This document shows, piece after piece, positions 1 to 7,904 of a stretch of DNA of 64,000 nucleotides. Both the position numbers and the translations under genes were made by a program. The notes beneath the pieces are model-generated. The model saw only the letters and a list, made by a program, of their open reading frames with translations, did no database searches and was not told the origin of the DNA. The DNA is from CAWIOX01 sp963837775. GTDB taxonomy: Bacteria; Pseudomonadota; Gammaproteobacteria; Burkholderiales; Burkholderiaceae_D. The stretch spans positions 310,001 through 374,000 of the forward strand of contig CAWIOX010000018.1 in NCBI GenBank assembly GCA_963837775.1, given 5' to 3'. Positions within the stretch are counted from its first letter, which is position 1; the number at the start of each line of letters is the position of its first letter.

Positions 1-290
1 TTGCCTTCGATCGCGATGACTTTTTCCGTGCATTGCGTCAGCCGCGCGCCGAGCACAGGATGCAGCAGATAGGCGCGCGCTTCGTCGAGGCTCTTTATCG
101 CGTATTTTTCCGCCATGCTGCTATGCCCGAGGCCGTCAATCTGCGGAAAGATGTACCAGATCCAGTGCGTGCGCTTGCGCCCCTGCTCCAGTTCCGTCAG
201 CACTTGCTGATAGACATTTTCCTGGGCGTCGGTGAAGCGGCTCAGGCAGAACGGATCTGCGGTATCGGTCTGATTGCTCGGCGTGGACAT
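1..290 (-). CDS. DUF1810 family protein (N-terminal part, cut by window edge)
   Basis: Reading the minus strand from the ATG at 290 gives an open frame that runs off the left edge, so about 96 N-terminal residues are visible. The sequence contains DPFCLSRFTDAQ, then GRKRTHWIWYIFPQI and GLGHSSMAEKYAIKSLDEA, which are hallmarks of the DUF1810 family of small (~140 aa) cytoplasmic proteins of unknown function. A good ribosome-binding site (AGAGGAAG) lies just upstream of the ATG. The gene ends about 18 bases before the first REP palindrome. The family assignment is recognised from sequence; function is unknown, and the C-terminus lies outside the window. Confidence 0.85.
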   Translation of the reverse strand, partial: MSTPSNQTDTADPFCLSRFTDAQENVYQQVLTELEQGRKRTHWIWYIFPQIDGLGHSSMAEKYAIKSLDEARAYLLHPVLGARLTQCTEKVIAIEG

Positions 291-307
291 GGCTTCCTCT
301 TTTAACA

Positions 308-330
308 GTAGGGCGGGTGCAACCCGCGCG
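308..330 (+). repeat. REP palindrome 1
   Basis: GTAGGGCGGGTGCAACCCGC contains the hairpin GCGGGT-gca-ACCCGC. The same sequence recurs at 905–928 and 1068–1090 and inverted at 966–986. It sits just beyond the 3' end of the Y1 transposase gene, the arrangement expected for REP sequences mobilised by a RAYT. Confidence 0.85.
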
Positions 331-343
331 CTTCAGCCGTAAT

Positions 344-892
344 TTAACCGTCATAAGGCAAAATCAGAGCAGAGCAACTCTGGCCGCCCCAATCGGCGGC
401 ATACACCTGATTCGCCACATGGCGATGGAAAGACGACCAAGGCCAATCGCTGACGCTGCCCACCAGACCATGTTTGACCGGATTGAAATGCAGGTAATCC
501 ATGTGTGTAGCGTAATCGGCATCGTCGCGAATCCAGTGCTCCCAAAAGCGGTGTTGCCAAAGCGTTCCATATTGTTTTTTGACCCGCCTCGGGCTTAACA
601 ATTCCGGCTTCAAGTAATCCTTGCCGCAGGCGACGCTGACTTCGCGTTTGATCAAGCGCCAGCGGGTGGAGAAATCTGCATCCCCCTGCGGCAAAGTCCA
701 GATGCAATGCAGGTGATCCGGCAACAGCACCCAGCCATCGATGATGAAAGGATGCGTGAGCCTGACCTTGGCAATTGCAGCGCGCAGCGCCGCTCTGATG
801 TCAGAATTGGTCAGTATTTTTTGACGAGCTGCGGTGACGACGGTGAAGAAATAGCTGCCGCCGGGAATATGAGCACGCCGGTAATAAGACAT
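344..892 (-). CDS. REP-associated tyrosine transposase (RAYT, Y1_Tnp / IS200-like)
   Basis: A 182-aa single-strand transposase of the REP-associated tyrosine (RAYT) group. The HUH metal-binding motif is in PDHLHCIWTLPQ and the catalytic tyrosine is probably in DYLHFNPVKHGLV, which together define this family. The N-terminus (MSYYRRAHIPGGSYFFTVVT) is also typical. I chose the ATG at 892 because GAGGTG lies six bases upstream; a longer frame starting at 919 would encode REP sequence. REP palindromes flank it on both sides (308–330 and 905–1090). RAYTs are known to bind and cleave their cognate REPs, and are usually single-copy domesticated genes rather than active insertion sequences. The length is normal and the motifs are intact, so it is probably functional. 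Confidence 0.9.
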   Translation of the reverse strand: MSYYRRAHIPGGSYFFTVVTAARQKILTNSDIRAALRAAIAKVRLTHPFIIDGWVLLPDHLHCIWTLPQGDADFSTRWRLIKREVSVACGKDYLKPELLSPRRVKKQYGTLWQHRFWEHWIRDDADYATHMDYLHFNPVKHGLVGSVSDWPWSSFHRHVANQVYAADWGGQSCSALILPYDG

Positions 893-904
893 CGCCACCT
901 CAAA

Positions 905-928
905 GTAGGGCGGGTGCAACCCGCGTGG
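905..928 (+). repeat. REP palindrome 2
   Basis: GTAGGGCGGGTGCAACCCGC, identical to REP 1 through the hairpin, 13 bases upstream of the RAYT start codon. With the inverted copy at 966–986 it forms a head-to-head BIME-like pair. Confidence 0.85.
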
Positions 929-965
929 TGATTACTCGAATGCAAATTTCAGCGTGGTTCAACGG

Positions 966-986
966 CGCGGGTTGCACCCGCCCTAC
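966..986 (-). repeat. REP palindrome 3 (inverted copy)
   Basis: CGCGGGTTGCACCCGCCCTAC is the reverse complement of the REP unit. It lies 37 bp from copy 2 in opposite orientation. Confidence 0.85.
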
Positions 987-1067
987 TTGGCTTAATTTTG
1001 TATGCGTTGGCAAATTTGTATTGATTTGTTAACCGATACCTTGCAACTTTTCGAGCATTGAGCTGTC

Positions 1068-1090
1068 GTAGGGCGGGTGCAACCCGCGCT
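1068..1090 (+). repeat. REP palindrome 4
   Basis: GTAGGGCGGGTGCAACCCGC again, in direct orientation. It ends the cluster of perfect units next to the RAYT gene. Confidence 0.85.
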
Positions 1091-1202
1091 TGGTTGGCAT
1101 TTCGGGCAGTACAAAATATTGCATGAAGCTCGTCACCGCGATTCGTTTAGCATTTTATCAAGTTTACTTGTGGCAACAGCGAAGCAATCCGATATGAACT
1201 AC

Positions 1203-1234
1203 GTAGGGCGGTTCAAGCGCAGCCGTAACGCCGG
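1203..1234 (+). repeat. Diverged REP-like unit
   Basis: GTAGGGCGGTTCAAGCGCAG begins like the REP units (GTAGGGCGG) but continues differently, through AGCCGTAACGCCGG. It could be a decayed or second-type REP. It is listed separately because only the first nine bases are shared. Confidence 0.45.
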
Positions 1235-1272
1235 ACCGGTGCACGGTGCGGCCCGTAAATATTGTATTTTTT

Positions 1273-1347
1273 GGCGGGGTATCATCAAAAACAGTGCACT
1301 TCCCGCACGGATTCATTGGGCTTTTAAAAATACCCCACCCAGTAAAT
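1273..1347 (+). repeat. Fixed-length intergenic repeat, copy A
   Basis: Starts GGCGGGGTATC, contains the conserved core CCCGCACGGATTCATTGGG, and ends ACCCAGTAAA. The distance from GGTAT to the AGTA box is the same as in five other copies (69 bp). It lies downstream of the acyP/uvrA pair and next to the REP cluster. The 1091–1398 stretch contains no gene: only this repeat and the diverged REP. Confidence 0.75.
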
Positions 1348-1398
1348 AATCGACCGGCGGGTGGCATGCGACCGGCTTTTTACCGCCAAAACAAATAC

Positions 1399-1677
1399 CT
1401 ACACGGTCGGCAGGATCTGGAACTCGCCGTCCGTCACCAGGCCGTCATCGATCTCGGTCACCGCCACGCTGTGCACCTGCGCGCCGGCCGGGCCGTGTTT
1501 GGCCCAGGCGATGATGCGCTTGAGGGCCTGCGCGTCGCCGGCGACGCGCGCTTCGACCGCGCCGTCGAGGCGGTTGCGGACCCAGCCGGACAGGCCGAGC
1601 GCGCGCGCTTGTCGCTCGAAGGTGGCGCGATAGCCGACGCCCTGGACCCGGCCGGTGATGCGCAGATGCTTGGCCAT
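1399..1677 (-). CDS. acyP: Acylphosphatase
   Basis: A 92-aa protein of standard acylphosphatase length, which hydrolyses acylphosphates such as carbamoyl-phosphate or 1,3-bisphosphoglycerate. The signature RITGRVQGVGYRATFERQA (residues 6–24) carries the phosphate-binding loop and catalytic Arg17; WVRNRLDGAVEA supplies the catalytic Asn35. The ATG at 1677 lies two bases after the uvrA stop codon, so it is probably co-transcribed and translationally coupled. Because of the uvrA frameshift, the uvrA reading frame as sequenced runs straight into this gene, which could create a false UvrA–AcyP fusion in automatic annotation. Confidence 0.93.
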   Translation of the reverse strand: MAKHLRITGRVQGVGYRATFERQARALGLSGWVRNRLDGAVEARVAGDAQALKRIIAWAKHGPAGAQVHSVAVTEIDDGLVTDGEFQILPTV

Positions 1678-1679
1678 CG

Positions 1680-4533
1680 TTATTTCTTTTGCAGCAGCGG
1701 CAGCAGGTATTTGCCGGTCACGCTGTCCGGATTGGCGGCCACCTGTTCCGGGGTGCCGGTGGCGACGATCAGGCCGCCGCCGGCGCCGCCTTCCGGGCCC
1801 AGGTCGATCACCCAGTCGGCGGTCTTGATCACGTCCAGGTTGTGCTCGATGATGACCACCGTGTTGCCCTGGTCGCGCAGGCGGTGGATCACTTTCAGCA
1901 GCAGGTCGATGTCGTGGAAGTGCAGGCCGGTGGTCGGCTCGTCGAGGATGTACAGCGTGCGGCCGGTGTCGCGCTTGGACAGTTCCAGCGACAGCTTGAC
2001 GCGCTGCGCTTCGCCGCCGGACAAGGTGGTCGCGCTCTGGCCGAGCCGGATGTAGCCGAGGCCGACGTCGAGCAGGGTCTGCAGCTTGCGCGCGATCAGC
2101 GGCACCGGCTTGAAGAATTCGTGCGCGGTTTCGACCGTCATGCCCAGCACTTCGGTGATGTTCTTGCCCTTGTACTGGACTTCCAGGGTTTCGCGGTTGT
2201 AGCGCTTGCCGTGGCAGACGTCGCACGGCACGTAGACGTCGGGCAGGAAGTGCATCTCGACCTTGATCACGCCGTCGCCCTGGCAGGCTTCGCAGCGCCC
2301 GCCCTTGACGTTGAACGAGAACCGGCCCGGCCGAATAGCCGCGTTCCTTGGCGGTCGGCACGGTCGAGAACAGGTCGCGGATCGGCGTAAACAGGCCGGT
2401 GTAGGTGGCCGGATTGGAGCGCGGGGTGCGTCCGATCGGGGCCTGGTCGACCGAGATCACCTTGTCGAAATGTTCCATGCCGGCAATCGACTCGTGCGCC
2501 GCCGGTTCCGCATGCGAGCCGTACAGATGGCGCGCCGCGGCCAGGTACAGCGTGTCGTTGACCAGCGTCGATTTGCCCGAGCCGGACACGCCGGCCACGC
2601 AGGTCAGCAGGCCGACCGGCAGCTGCAGCGTGACGTTTTTCAGGTTGTTGCCGGCCGCGCCGGTGATCACGAACTGCTTGTCCGGATTGGCGGCGGTGCG
2701 CTGTTGCGGCACGCTGATGGCCAATGTGCCGTTCAGGTATTGCGCGGTCAGCGAGCGTTCGCTTTTCAGGATGTCGTCCAGCGTGCCCTGCGCGATGATT
2801 TCGCCGCCGTGCACGCCGGCGCCGAGGCCCATGTCGACCACGTAATCGGCGGTGCGGATCGCGTCTTCGTCATGCTCGACCACCAGCACGCTGTTGCCGA
2901 TGTCGCGCAGGTGTTTCAGGGTTTCGATCAGGCGGTCGTTGTCGCGCTGGTGCAGGCCGATCGACGGTTCGTCCAGCACGTACATCACGCCGGTCAGGCC
3001 GGAGCCGATTTGCGACGCCAGACGGATGCGCTGCGCCTCGCCGCCGGACAGGGTGTCGGCGCTGCGGTCGAGCGACAGGTAATCGAGGCCGACATTGTTG
3101 AGGAAGGTCAGGCGCGAGATGATTTCCTTGATCACGCGGTCGGCGATTTCCTTTTTCGCGCCCTGCAGCGTCAGGTCCTCGAAGAATGCCAGCGTCTTGC
3201 GCAGCGGCATCCCCGCGACCTCGAAGATCGCGCGTTCCTGCGCGCCGTTGCCGACCTTGACGAAGCGCGCTTCGACCCGCAGCCGCGCGCCGTGGCAGGT
3301 CGGGCATTGTTTCTCGTTGATGAATTTGGCCAGTTCTTCCTTGACCGCCATCGAATCGGTTTCGCGATAGCGGCGCTGCAGGTTGACGATGATGCCTTCG
3401 AAAGTATGCTCGCGGATCTCGGTCTTGCCGCGCTCGTTGAGGTAGACGAACGGGATTTTTTCCTTGCCGGAGCCGTGCAGGATCACCTGCTGCGCTGCTT
3501 CCGGCAGCTGCTCGAACGGGCTGTCGAGGTCGAATTCGTAAAAGCTCGCCAGGTTCGACAGCATCTGGAAATAGAACTGGTTGCGCCGGTCCCAGCCCTT
3601 CACCGCGCCGGACGCCAGCGACAGGTTGGGGAAGGCGACGATGCGCTTGGGGTCGAAGAATTCGATATGGCCGAGGCCGTCGCATTCCGGGCAGGCGCCC
3701 ATCGGGTTGTTGAACGAGAACAGGCGCGGCTCCAGCTCCTGCAGCGAATAGCCGCACTGGTTGCAGGCGAACTTGCTGGAATACACATGCTCGACGCCGC
3801 TGTCCATTTCCAGCGCGATCGCGCGGCCGTTGGCCAGCCGCAGCGCGGTTTCGAACGATTCCGCCAGGCGCTGCTTGATCTCGTCCTTCACCTTGACGCG
3901 GTCGACCACCACGTCGATGGTGTGCTTCTCGGTCTTTTTCAGCTTCGGCAGGTCGTCGATTTCATAGATCTTCGCGTCGCCGGTGCCGCTCTGGACCCGG
4001 AACCGGACGAAGCCCTGCGCCTGCATCTGCTCGAACAGGTCGACATGCTCGCCCTTGCGGTTGGCCACCGCCGGCGCCAGGATCATCAGCTTGGTGTCTT
4101 CCGGCATCGCCAGCACCGCATCGACCATCTGCGACACCGATTGCGCGGCCAGCGCGGTTTCCGGATGGTCGGGGCAGTACGGCGTGCCGACCCGCGCATA
4201 CAGCAGGCGCAGGTAATCGTGGATTTCGGTGACGGTGCCGACCGTCGAGCGCGGGTTGTGCGAGGTCGCTTTCTGTTCGATCGAGATCGCCGGCGACAGG
4301 CCTTCGATCAGGTCGACATCCGGTTTTTCCATCAGCTGCAGGAACTGGCGCGCATACGACGACAGCGATTCGACATAGCGCCGCTGGCCTTCCGCATACA
4401 GCGTATCGAAGGCCAGCGAGGATTTGCCGGAGCCGGACAGGCCGGTGATCACCACCAGCTTGTTGCGCGGCAAATCCAGGTTGATGTTCTTCAGGTTGTG
4501 GGTGCGCGCGCCCCGGATGCGAATTTCTTCCAT
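1680..4533 (-). CDS. uvrA: UvrABC excinuclease subunit A (frameshifted as sequenced)
   Basis: Damage-recognition ATPase of nucleotide excision repair, about 950 aa when the frame is restored. Visible in order: Walker A GLSGSGKSS (31–39), zinc module CNQCGYS…CPEC, first ABC signature LSGGEAQRIRLASQIGS, second Walker A GVSGSGKST, and the C-terminal zinc finger ending CDVCHGKRYN with second signature LSGGEAQRVKLSLELSK. The frame breaks at about 2326–2328, where a CCC run has one base too many: after KERGYSAG the sequence should read RFSFNVKGGRCEAC but shifts to an unrelated frame. The downstream part continues intact in another frame to the stop at 1680. An insertion error is the likely cause, since both halves are well conserved. 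It is followed by acyP, and is divergent from the MFS gene. Confidence 0.92.
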
Positions 4534-4566
4534 GTACTACTTTCTGCGGAGGTTAGCCGGTCTGCC

Positions 4567-4582
4567 ATACATTCAAATGTAT
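4567..4582. promoter_or_regulatory. 16-bp palindrome between uvrA and the MFS gene
   Basis: ATACATTCAAATGTAT has perfect 7-bp arms and lies 34 bp upstream of the uvrA start, in the 150-bp divergent region. Its position suits an operator for one or both genes. It does not match the CTGT-N8-ACAG LexA box, so no SOS function is claimed. Confidence 0.4.
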
Positions 4583-4683
4583 CGATATGTTGGCAAGCCG
4601 GGTCAAATCGGATCAACCTGCTACTATAACGTCTTTTAAAATCCGCAGTAAAACGCGGATGCGCACCATCCCTCATTATCGCC

Positions 4684-5908
4684 ATGACTTCCAACACCTC
4701 CACTGCAAACACTGCGCGCATGACGCGCACCGAAATCCTGTCCGGCGCATCGCTGGCGTCGATTTTCGCGTTGCGCATGCTCGGCCTGTTCCTGATCCTG
4801 CCGGTCTTCTCGATCTATGCGAAAGGCTTGCCGGGCGGCGAGAGCGCGACCCTGGTCGGGCTGGCGATGGGGATCTACGGCCTGACCCAGTCCTTCGGCC
4901 AGATCCCGTTCGGCGCGGCGTCCGACAAATACGGCCGCAAGCCGGTCATCATCGCCGGCCTGATCCTGTTCGCGCTCGGCTCCTTCGATCGCCGCCGTCG
5001 CCACCGACATCACCTGGGTCATCATCGGCCGCGCGGTGCAGGGCGCGGGCGCGATCTCGGCCGCGGTCACCGCGTTCATCGCCGATTCGACCCGCGAAGA
5101 ACACCGCACCAAGGCGATGGCGATGGTCGGCGGCTCGATCGGCCTCACGTTTGCCGTGTCGCTGGTGGCCGCGCCGCTGCTGTTCAAGCTGATCGGCATG
5201 GGCGGCATCTTCGCGTTGACCGGCATCCTGTCGGTGCTGGCGATCCTGGTGGTGCTGTATGTGGTGCCGGCCGCGCCGGCGCTGCCGGCCAAGCGCGTGC
5301 CGTTCTCGGAAGTGCTGCGCAACGGCGAGCTGATGCGCCTGAACTACGGCGTGTTTGCGCTGCACCTGATGCAGATGGCGATGTTCGTGGTGGTGCCGTC
5401 GGCGCTGATCAGCTATGCCGGCCTGCCGCTGGCCGAGCACTGGAAAATCTATCTGCCGGTGGTGCTGGCCTCGTTCGTGCTGATGCTGCCGGCGATTTTC
5501 GTCGGCGAAAAGCGCGGCAAGATGAAGCAGGTGTTTGTCGGCGCGATCGCGCTGCTGCTGCTGGTGCAGCTCGGCATGTGGCAATTCCTGACCAGCCCGA
5601 TGCTGCTGATCGCGCTGTTGTTCTTCTTTTTTGTCGCCTTCAACATCATGGAAGCGAGCCTGCCGTCGCTGGTGTCGCGCATCGCGCCGCCGGCCGCCAA
5701 GGGCGCCGCGCTCGGCGTCTACAACACGCTGCAGTCGCTCGGCCTGTTCTGCGGCGGCGCGCTGGGCGGCTGGCTCAAGCAGCATGCCGGACCGTCTTCG
5801 GTCTTCATTCTGGGAACGGCATTGACGCTCGGCTGGCTTATAATCGCGTCCAACATGCAAAATTTACCGCGTCGCGGCCGGGCACAGCCACAGGCCGCCG
5901 CAGCTTAA
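4684..5908 (+). CDS. MFS transporter, YajR-like (frameshifted as sequenced)
   Basis: Major facilitator superfamily protein of about 407 aa with roughly twelve membrane segments once the frame is restored. The N-terminal part contains SIFALRMLGLFLILPVFSIY and the MFS motif A-like loop GAASDKYGRKPVI between helices 2 and 3, characteristic of the YajR/drug-efflux-like group. The frame breaks around 4984–4986: CTCGGCTCCTTCGATCGCC has one extra base, and the expected continuation (IAAVATDITWVIIGRAVQGAG) is found in the next frame and runs to 5908. The substrate is not known. It sits between uvrA (divergent) and ssb (22 bp downstream), a conserved uvrA–MFS–ssb neighbourhood in betaproteobacteria. 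Confidence 0.88.
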
Positions 5909-5930
5909 TTCAGGAAATCAGGAGAAAACC

Positions 5931-6431
5931 ATGGCATCAGTCAATAAAGTCATCATCGTCGGCAATCTGGGCCGCGATCCGGAAACCCGCTACATGCCCA
6001 GCGGCGACGCGATGACCACGATTGCAGTAGCGACCACCGACAGCTGGAAAGACAAGTCGACCGGCGAGAAAAAAGAAACCACCGAATGGCACCGCATCAC
6101 CTTCTTCGGCAAGCTGGCCGAAATCGCTGGCCAATACCTGAAAAAAGGTTCGGCCGTGTATGTCGAAGGCAGCCTGCGCACCCGCAAATACACCGATAAA
6201 GACGGCGTCGAGAAATACGCAACCGATATCCGTGCCGACAACATGCAAATGCTCGGCGGCCGTCCGGGTGCCGGCGGCGGCAGCGCCAGCATGGATGACG
6301 GCGGCTACAACAGCGCACCGCCGCAACAGCAGCAACGCTCCGGCGGCATGGGCGGCAGCGCCCCATCCCGTCCGGCCGCATCCAAGCCGGCGCCGAACTT
6401 CTCGGACATGGATGACGATATTCCGTTCTAA
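5931..6431 (+). CDS. ssb: Single-stranded DNA-binding protein
   Basis: 166 aa. The N-terminal OB fold (about residues 1–110) starts MASVNKVIIVGNLGRDPETR and includes EWHRITFFGKLAEIAGQYL, typical of proteobacterial SSB. A Gly/Gln/Ser-rich linker follows, then the acidic tip DMDDDIPF that recruits repair and replication partners. It coats ssDNA during replication, recombination and repair. The ribosome-binding site is AGGAGAAAACC-ATG. It is followed by an intrinsic terminator at 6467–6491. Confidence 0.97.
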   Translation: MASVNKVIIVGNLGRDPETRYMPSGDAMTTIAVATTDSWKDKSTGEKKETTEWHRITFFGKLAEIAGQYLKKGSAVYVEGSLRTRKYTDKDGVEKYATDIRADNMQMLGGRPGAGGGSASMDDGGYNSAPPQQQQRSGGMGGSAPSRPAASKPAPNFSDMDDDIPF

Positions 6432-6466
6432 AACGATACTTTTTTTAGTTTTGTAAACAACTCCGG

Positions 6467-6491
6467 CGGAACCCTTGTGGTTCCGTTTTTT
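6467..6491 (+). terminator. Intrinsic terminator after ssb
   Basis: CGGAACC-cttgt-GGTTCCG stem followed by TTTTTTATTT, 35 bp after the ssb stop. Confidence 0.88.
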
Positions 6492-6593
6492 ATTTCATGG
6501 CGAAATAATCTTCCTATTGCTTTAGAGAATTGGGAGAGCTTGCTCAATGAAGATCTCTACGCTCCCAAACAGGGTGTTTTTCAGGAACGGCGC

Positions 6594-7895
6594 TTACTCT
6601 TCTTCCGGCTCCGGCAGCTTCAGCCGGCCGGTATGGAAATCGTATTCGTAGATTTCGCCGTAGCGGCCCCATTCGATGGCGACTTCGAGCACCCGCTGGG
6701 CTTCTTCCGCCTCTAAAAACTCTTCCAGCAGTTCAAGGAAGCGCTTTTCGGGCAAGGTGCCGCTTGGCTCTTGCTCAAGCTGTTGCCGGATATGTGACGC
6801 CAATGGCACATGGGCCAGCAGCTGTTGGCCAAAGACTTCTTGCCTGAGTGTTTGTTCCGCTGCCGCATAGCTGCGGCCAAGGGGCGTGATGGCAATATCC
6901 CCTTTCTCGACTTGCGCCAGACCAAGCAGAGCAAGTGCCTCATACGTTGGGAACAGTTCCTCGTCCGACAGTTCGGCTTCTTCTGCCAGATGGGGCAAGT
7001 CGGCCCGGCCGTTGAATGGCGCGCCGGCCAGCAGCTCGAGCACGGCTTCGATATGGCTGACATCGGTTTCCGGCAGACGGTAGCCCGGACGCGTGGCAGG
7101 CACTGTACCTGCAGCGGCCTCCTGTACCGGGCGCATCGTCATCAGGCCATACACTTCGTCAATCAGGCTGCGCACCTCGGCCGAATCGGCATTGCGCGGC
7201 CGCGGCAGGTCAATCTGGATTTCGCTGCGAATCCGGCCCGGGTCGCTCGACAGGATGATGATCCGGTCCGCCATCATCACTGCTTCTTCGATGTTGTGAG
7301 AAACAATCAGGATGCCCTTGGTTAAAATCTGCTTGCTGTCCCACAGGTCGAGAATGTCGTTGCGCAGGGTTTCTCCGGTCAGCACGTCCAGCGCTGAAAA
7401 CGCCTCATCCATCAGCAAGACGTCCGGGTTGGTGACCAGTGCGCGGGCAATGCCGACCCGTTGCCGCATGCCGCCCGACAGTTCACGCGGCAACGCGCCA
7501 CCGAAGCCGGCCAGCCCGATCAAATCGAGCATGGCATCGGCCCGTTTCTCGCGCTCTTCCGGTGGTACGCCTTGGGCTTCCAGCCCCAGCTCGACATTCT
7601 GCTGCACCGTCAGCCACGGGAATAAGGCAAACGACTGGAACACCATCGCAATGCCGGAGGCCGGGCCATGGATGCCTTGTCCGCGGTAGGCAGCTTTGCC
7701 TGCGTCAGCCGGAATCAGCCCCGCGATAATACGCAGCAAGGTCGACTTCCCCGAGCCTGACTTGCCAAGCAAAGCGACGATTTCGCCTTCGGCCAATGAA
7801 AAATTGACCGCCTCCAGTACCGTGCGGGGTGCGCCATCCGCGCTGCGAAACGACTTGGCGACGCTGTTTAGTTCAATCAATACATTGTGGTTCAT
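6594..7895 (-). CDS. ABC transporter ATPase, nitrate/sulfonate (NitT/TauT) type, with C-terminal AAA-associated domain
   Basis: 433 aa. Residues 1–250 are a NitT/TauT-family ATP-binding domain: Walker A GKSGSGKST (44–52), Q-loop VFQSFALFP, signature LSGGMRQRVGIARAL (from 139), Walker B VLLMDEAFSALD, and switch histidine SHNIEEAV. Residues from about 290 to the end form an additional helical region (ETDVSHIEAVLELLAG, LPHLAEEAELSDEELFP, PLGRSYAAAEQTLRQEVFG) matching the C-terminal AAA-associated domain seen on some family members, probably regulatory. It is the last gene of a three-gene minus-strand operon, starting 9 bp after the permease stop. No periplasmic binding protein is encoded nearby. 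The substrate cannot be determined from sequence. Confidence 0.9.
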   Translation of the reverse strand: MNHNVLIELNSVAKSFRSADGAPRTVLEAVNFSLAEGEIVALLGKSGSGKSTLLRIIAGLIPADAGKAAYRGQGIHGPASGIAMVFQSFALFPWLTVQQNVELGLEAQGVPPEEREKRADAMLDLIGLAGFGGALPRELSGGMRQRVGIARALVTNPDVLLMDEAFSALDVLTGETLRNDILDLWDSKQILTKGILIVSHNIEEAVMMADRIIILSSDPGRIRSEIQIDLPRPRNADSAEVRSLIDEVYGLMTMRPVQEAAAGTVPATRPGYRLPETDVSHIEAVLELLAGAPFNGRADLPHLAEEAELSDEELFPTYEALALLGLAQVEKGDIAITPLGRSYAAAEQTLRQEVFGQQLLAHVPLASHIRQQLEQEPSGTLPEKRFLELLEEFLEAEEAQRVLEVAIEWGRYGEIYEYDFHTGRLKLPEPEEE

Positions 7896-7904
7896 GATGT
7901 TTCC

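Noticed and set aside
1399..4533. UvrA–acylphosphatase fusion protein
   Set aside because: The 1044-aa frame is an artefact of the +1 shift at 2326: the segment between has no UvrA similarity, whereas the true C-terminus is intact in another frame and stops before the acyP start.
2263..4629. 788-codon plus-strand ORF
   Set aside because: It is the antisense of uvrA in a high-GC gene and has no family features; the Ala/Asp/Arg-rich composition is that of a shadow frame.
4534..4683. LexA (SOS) box upstream of uvrA
   Set aside because: No CTGT-N8-ACAG match; the palindrome at 4567 has a different sequence.
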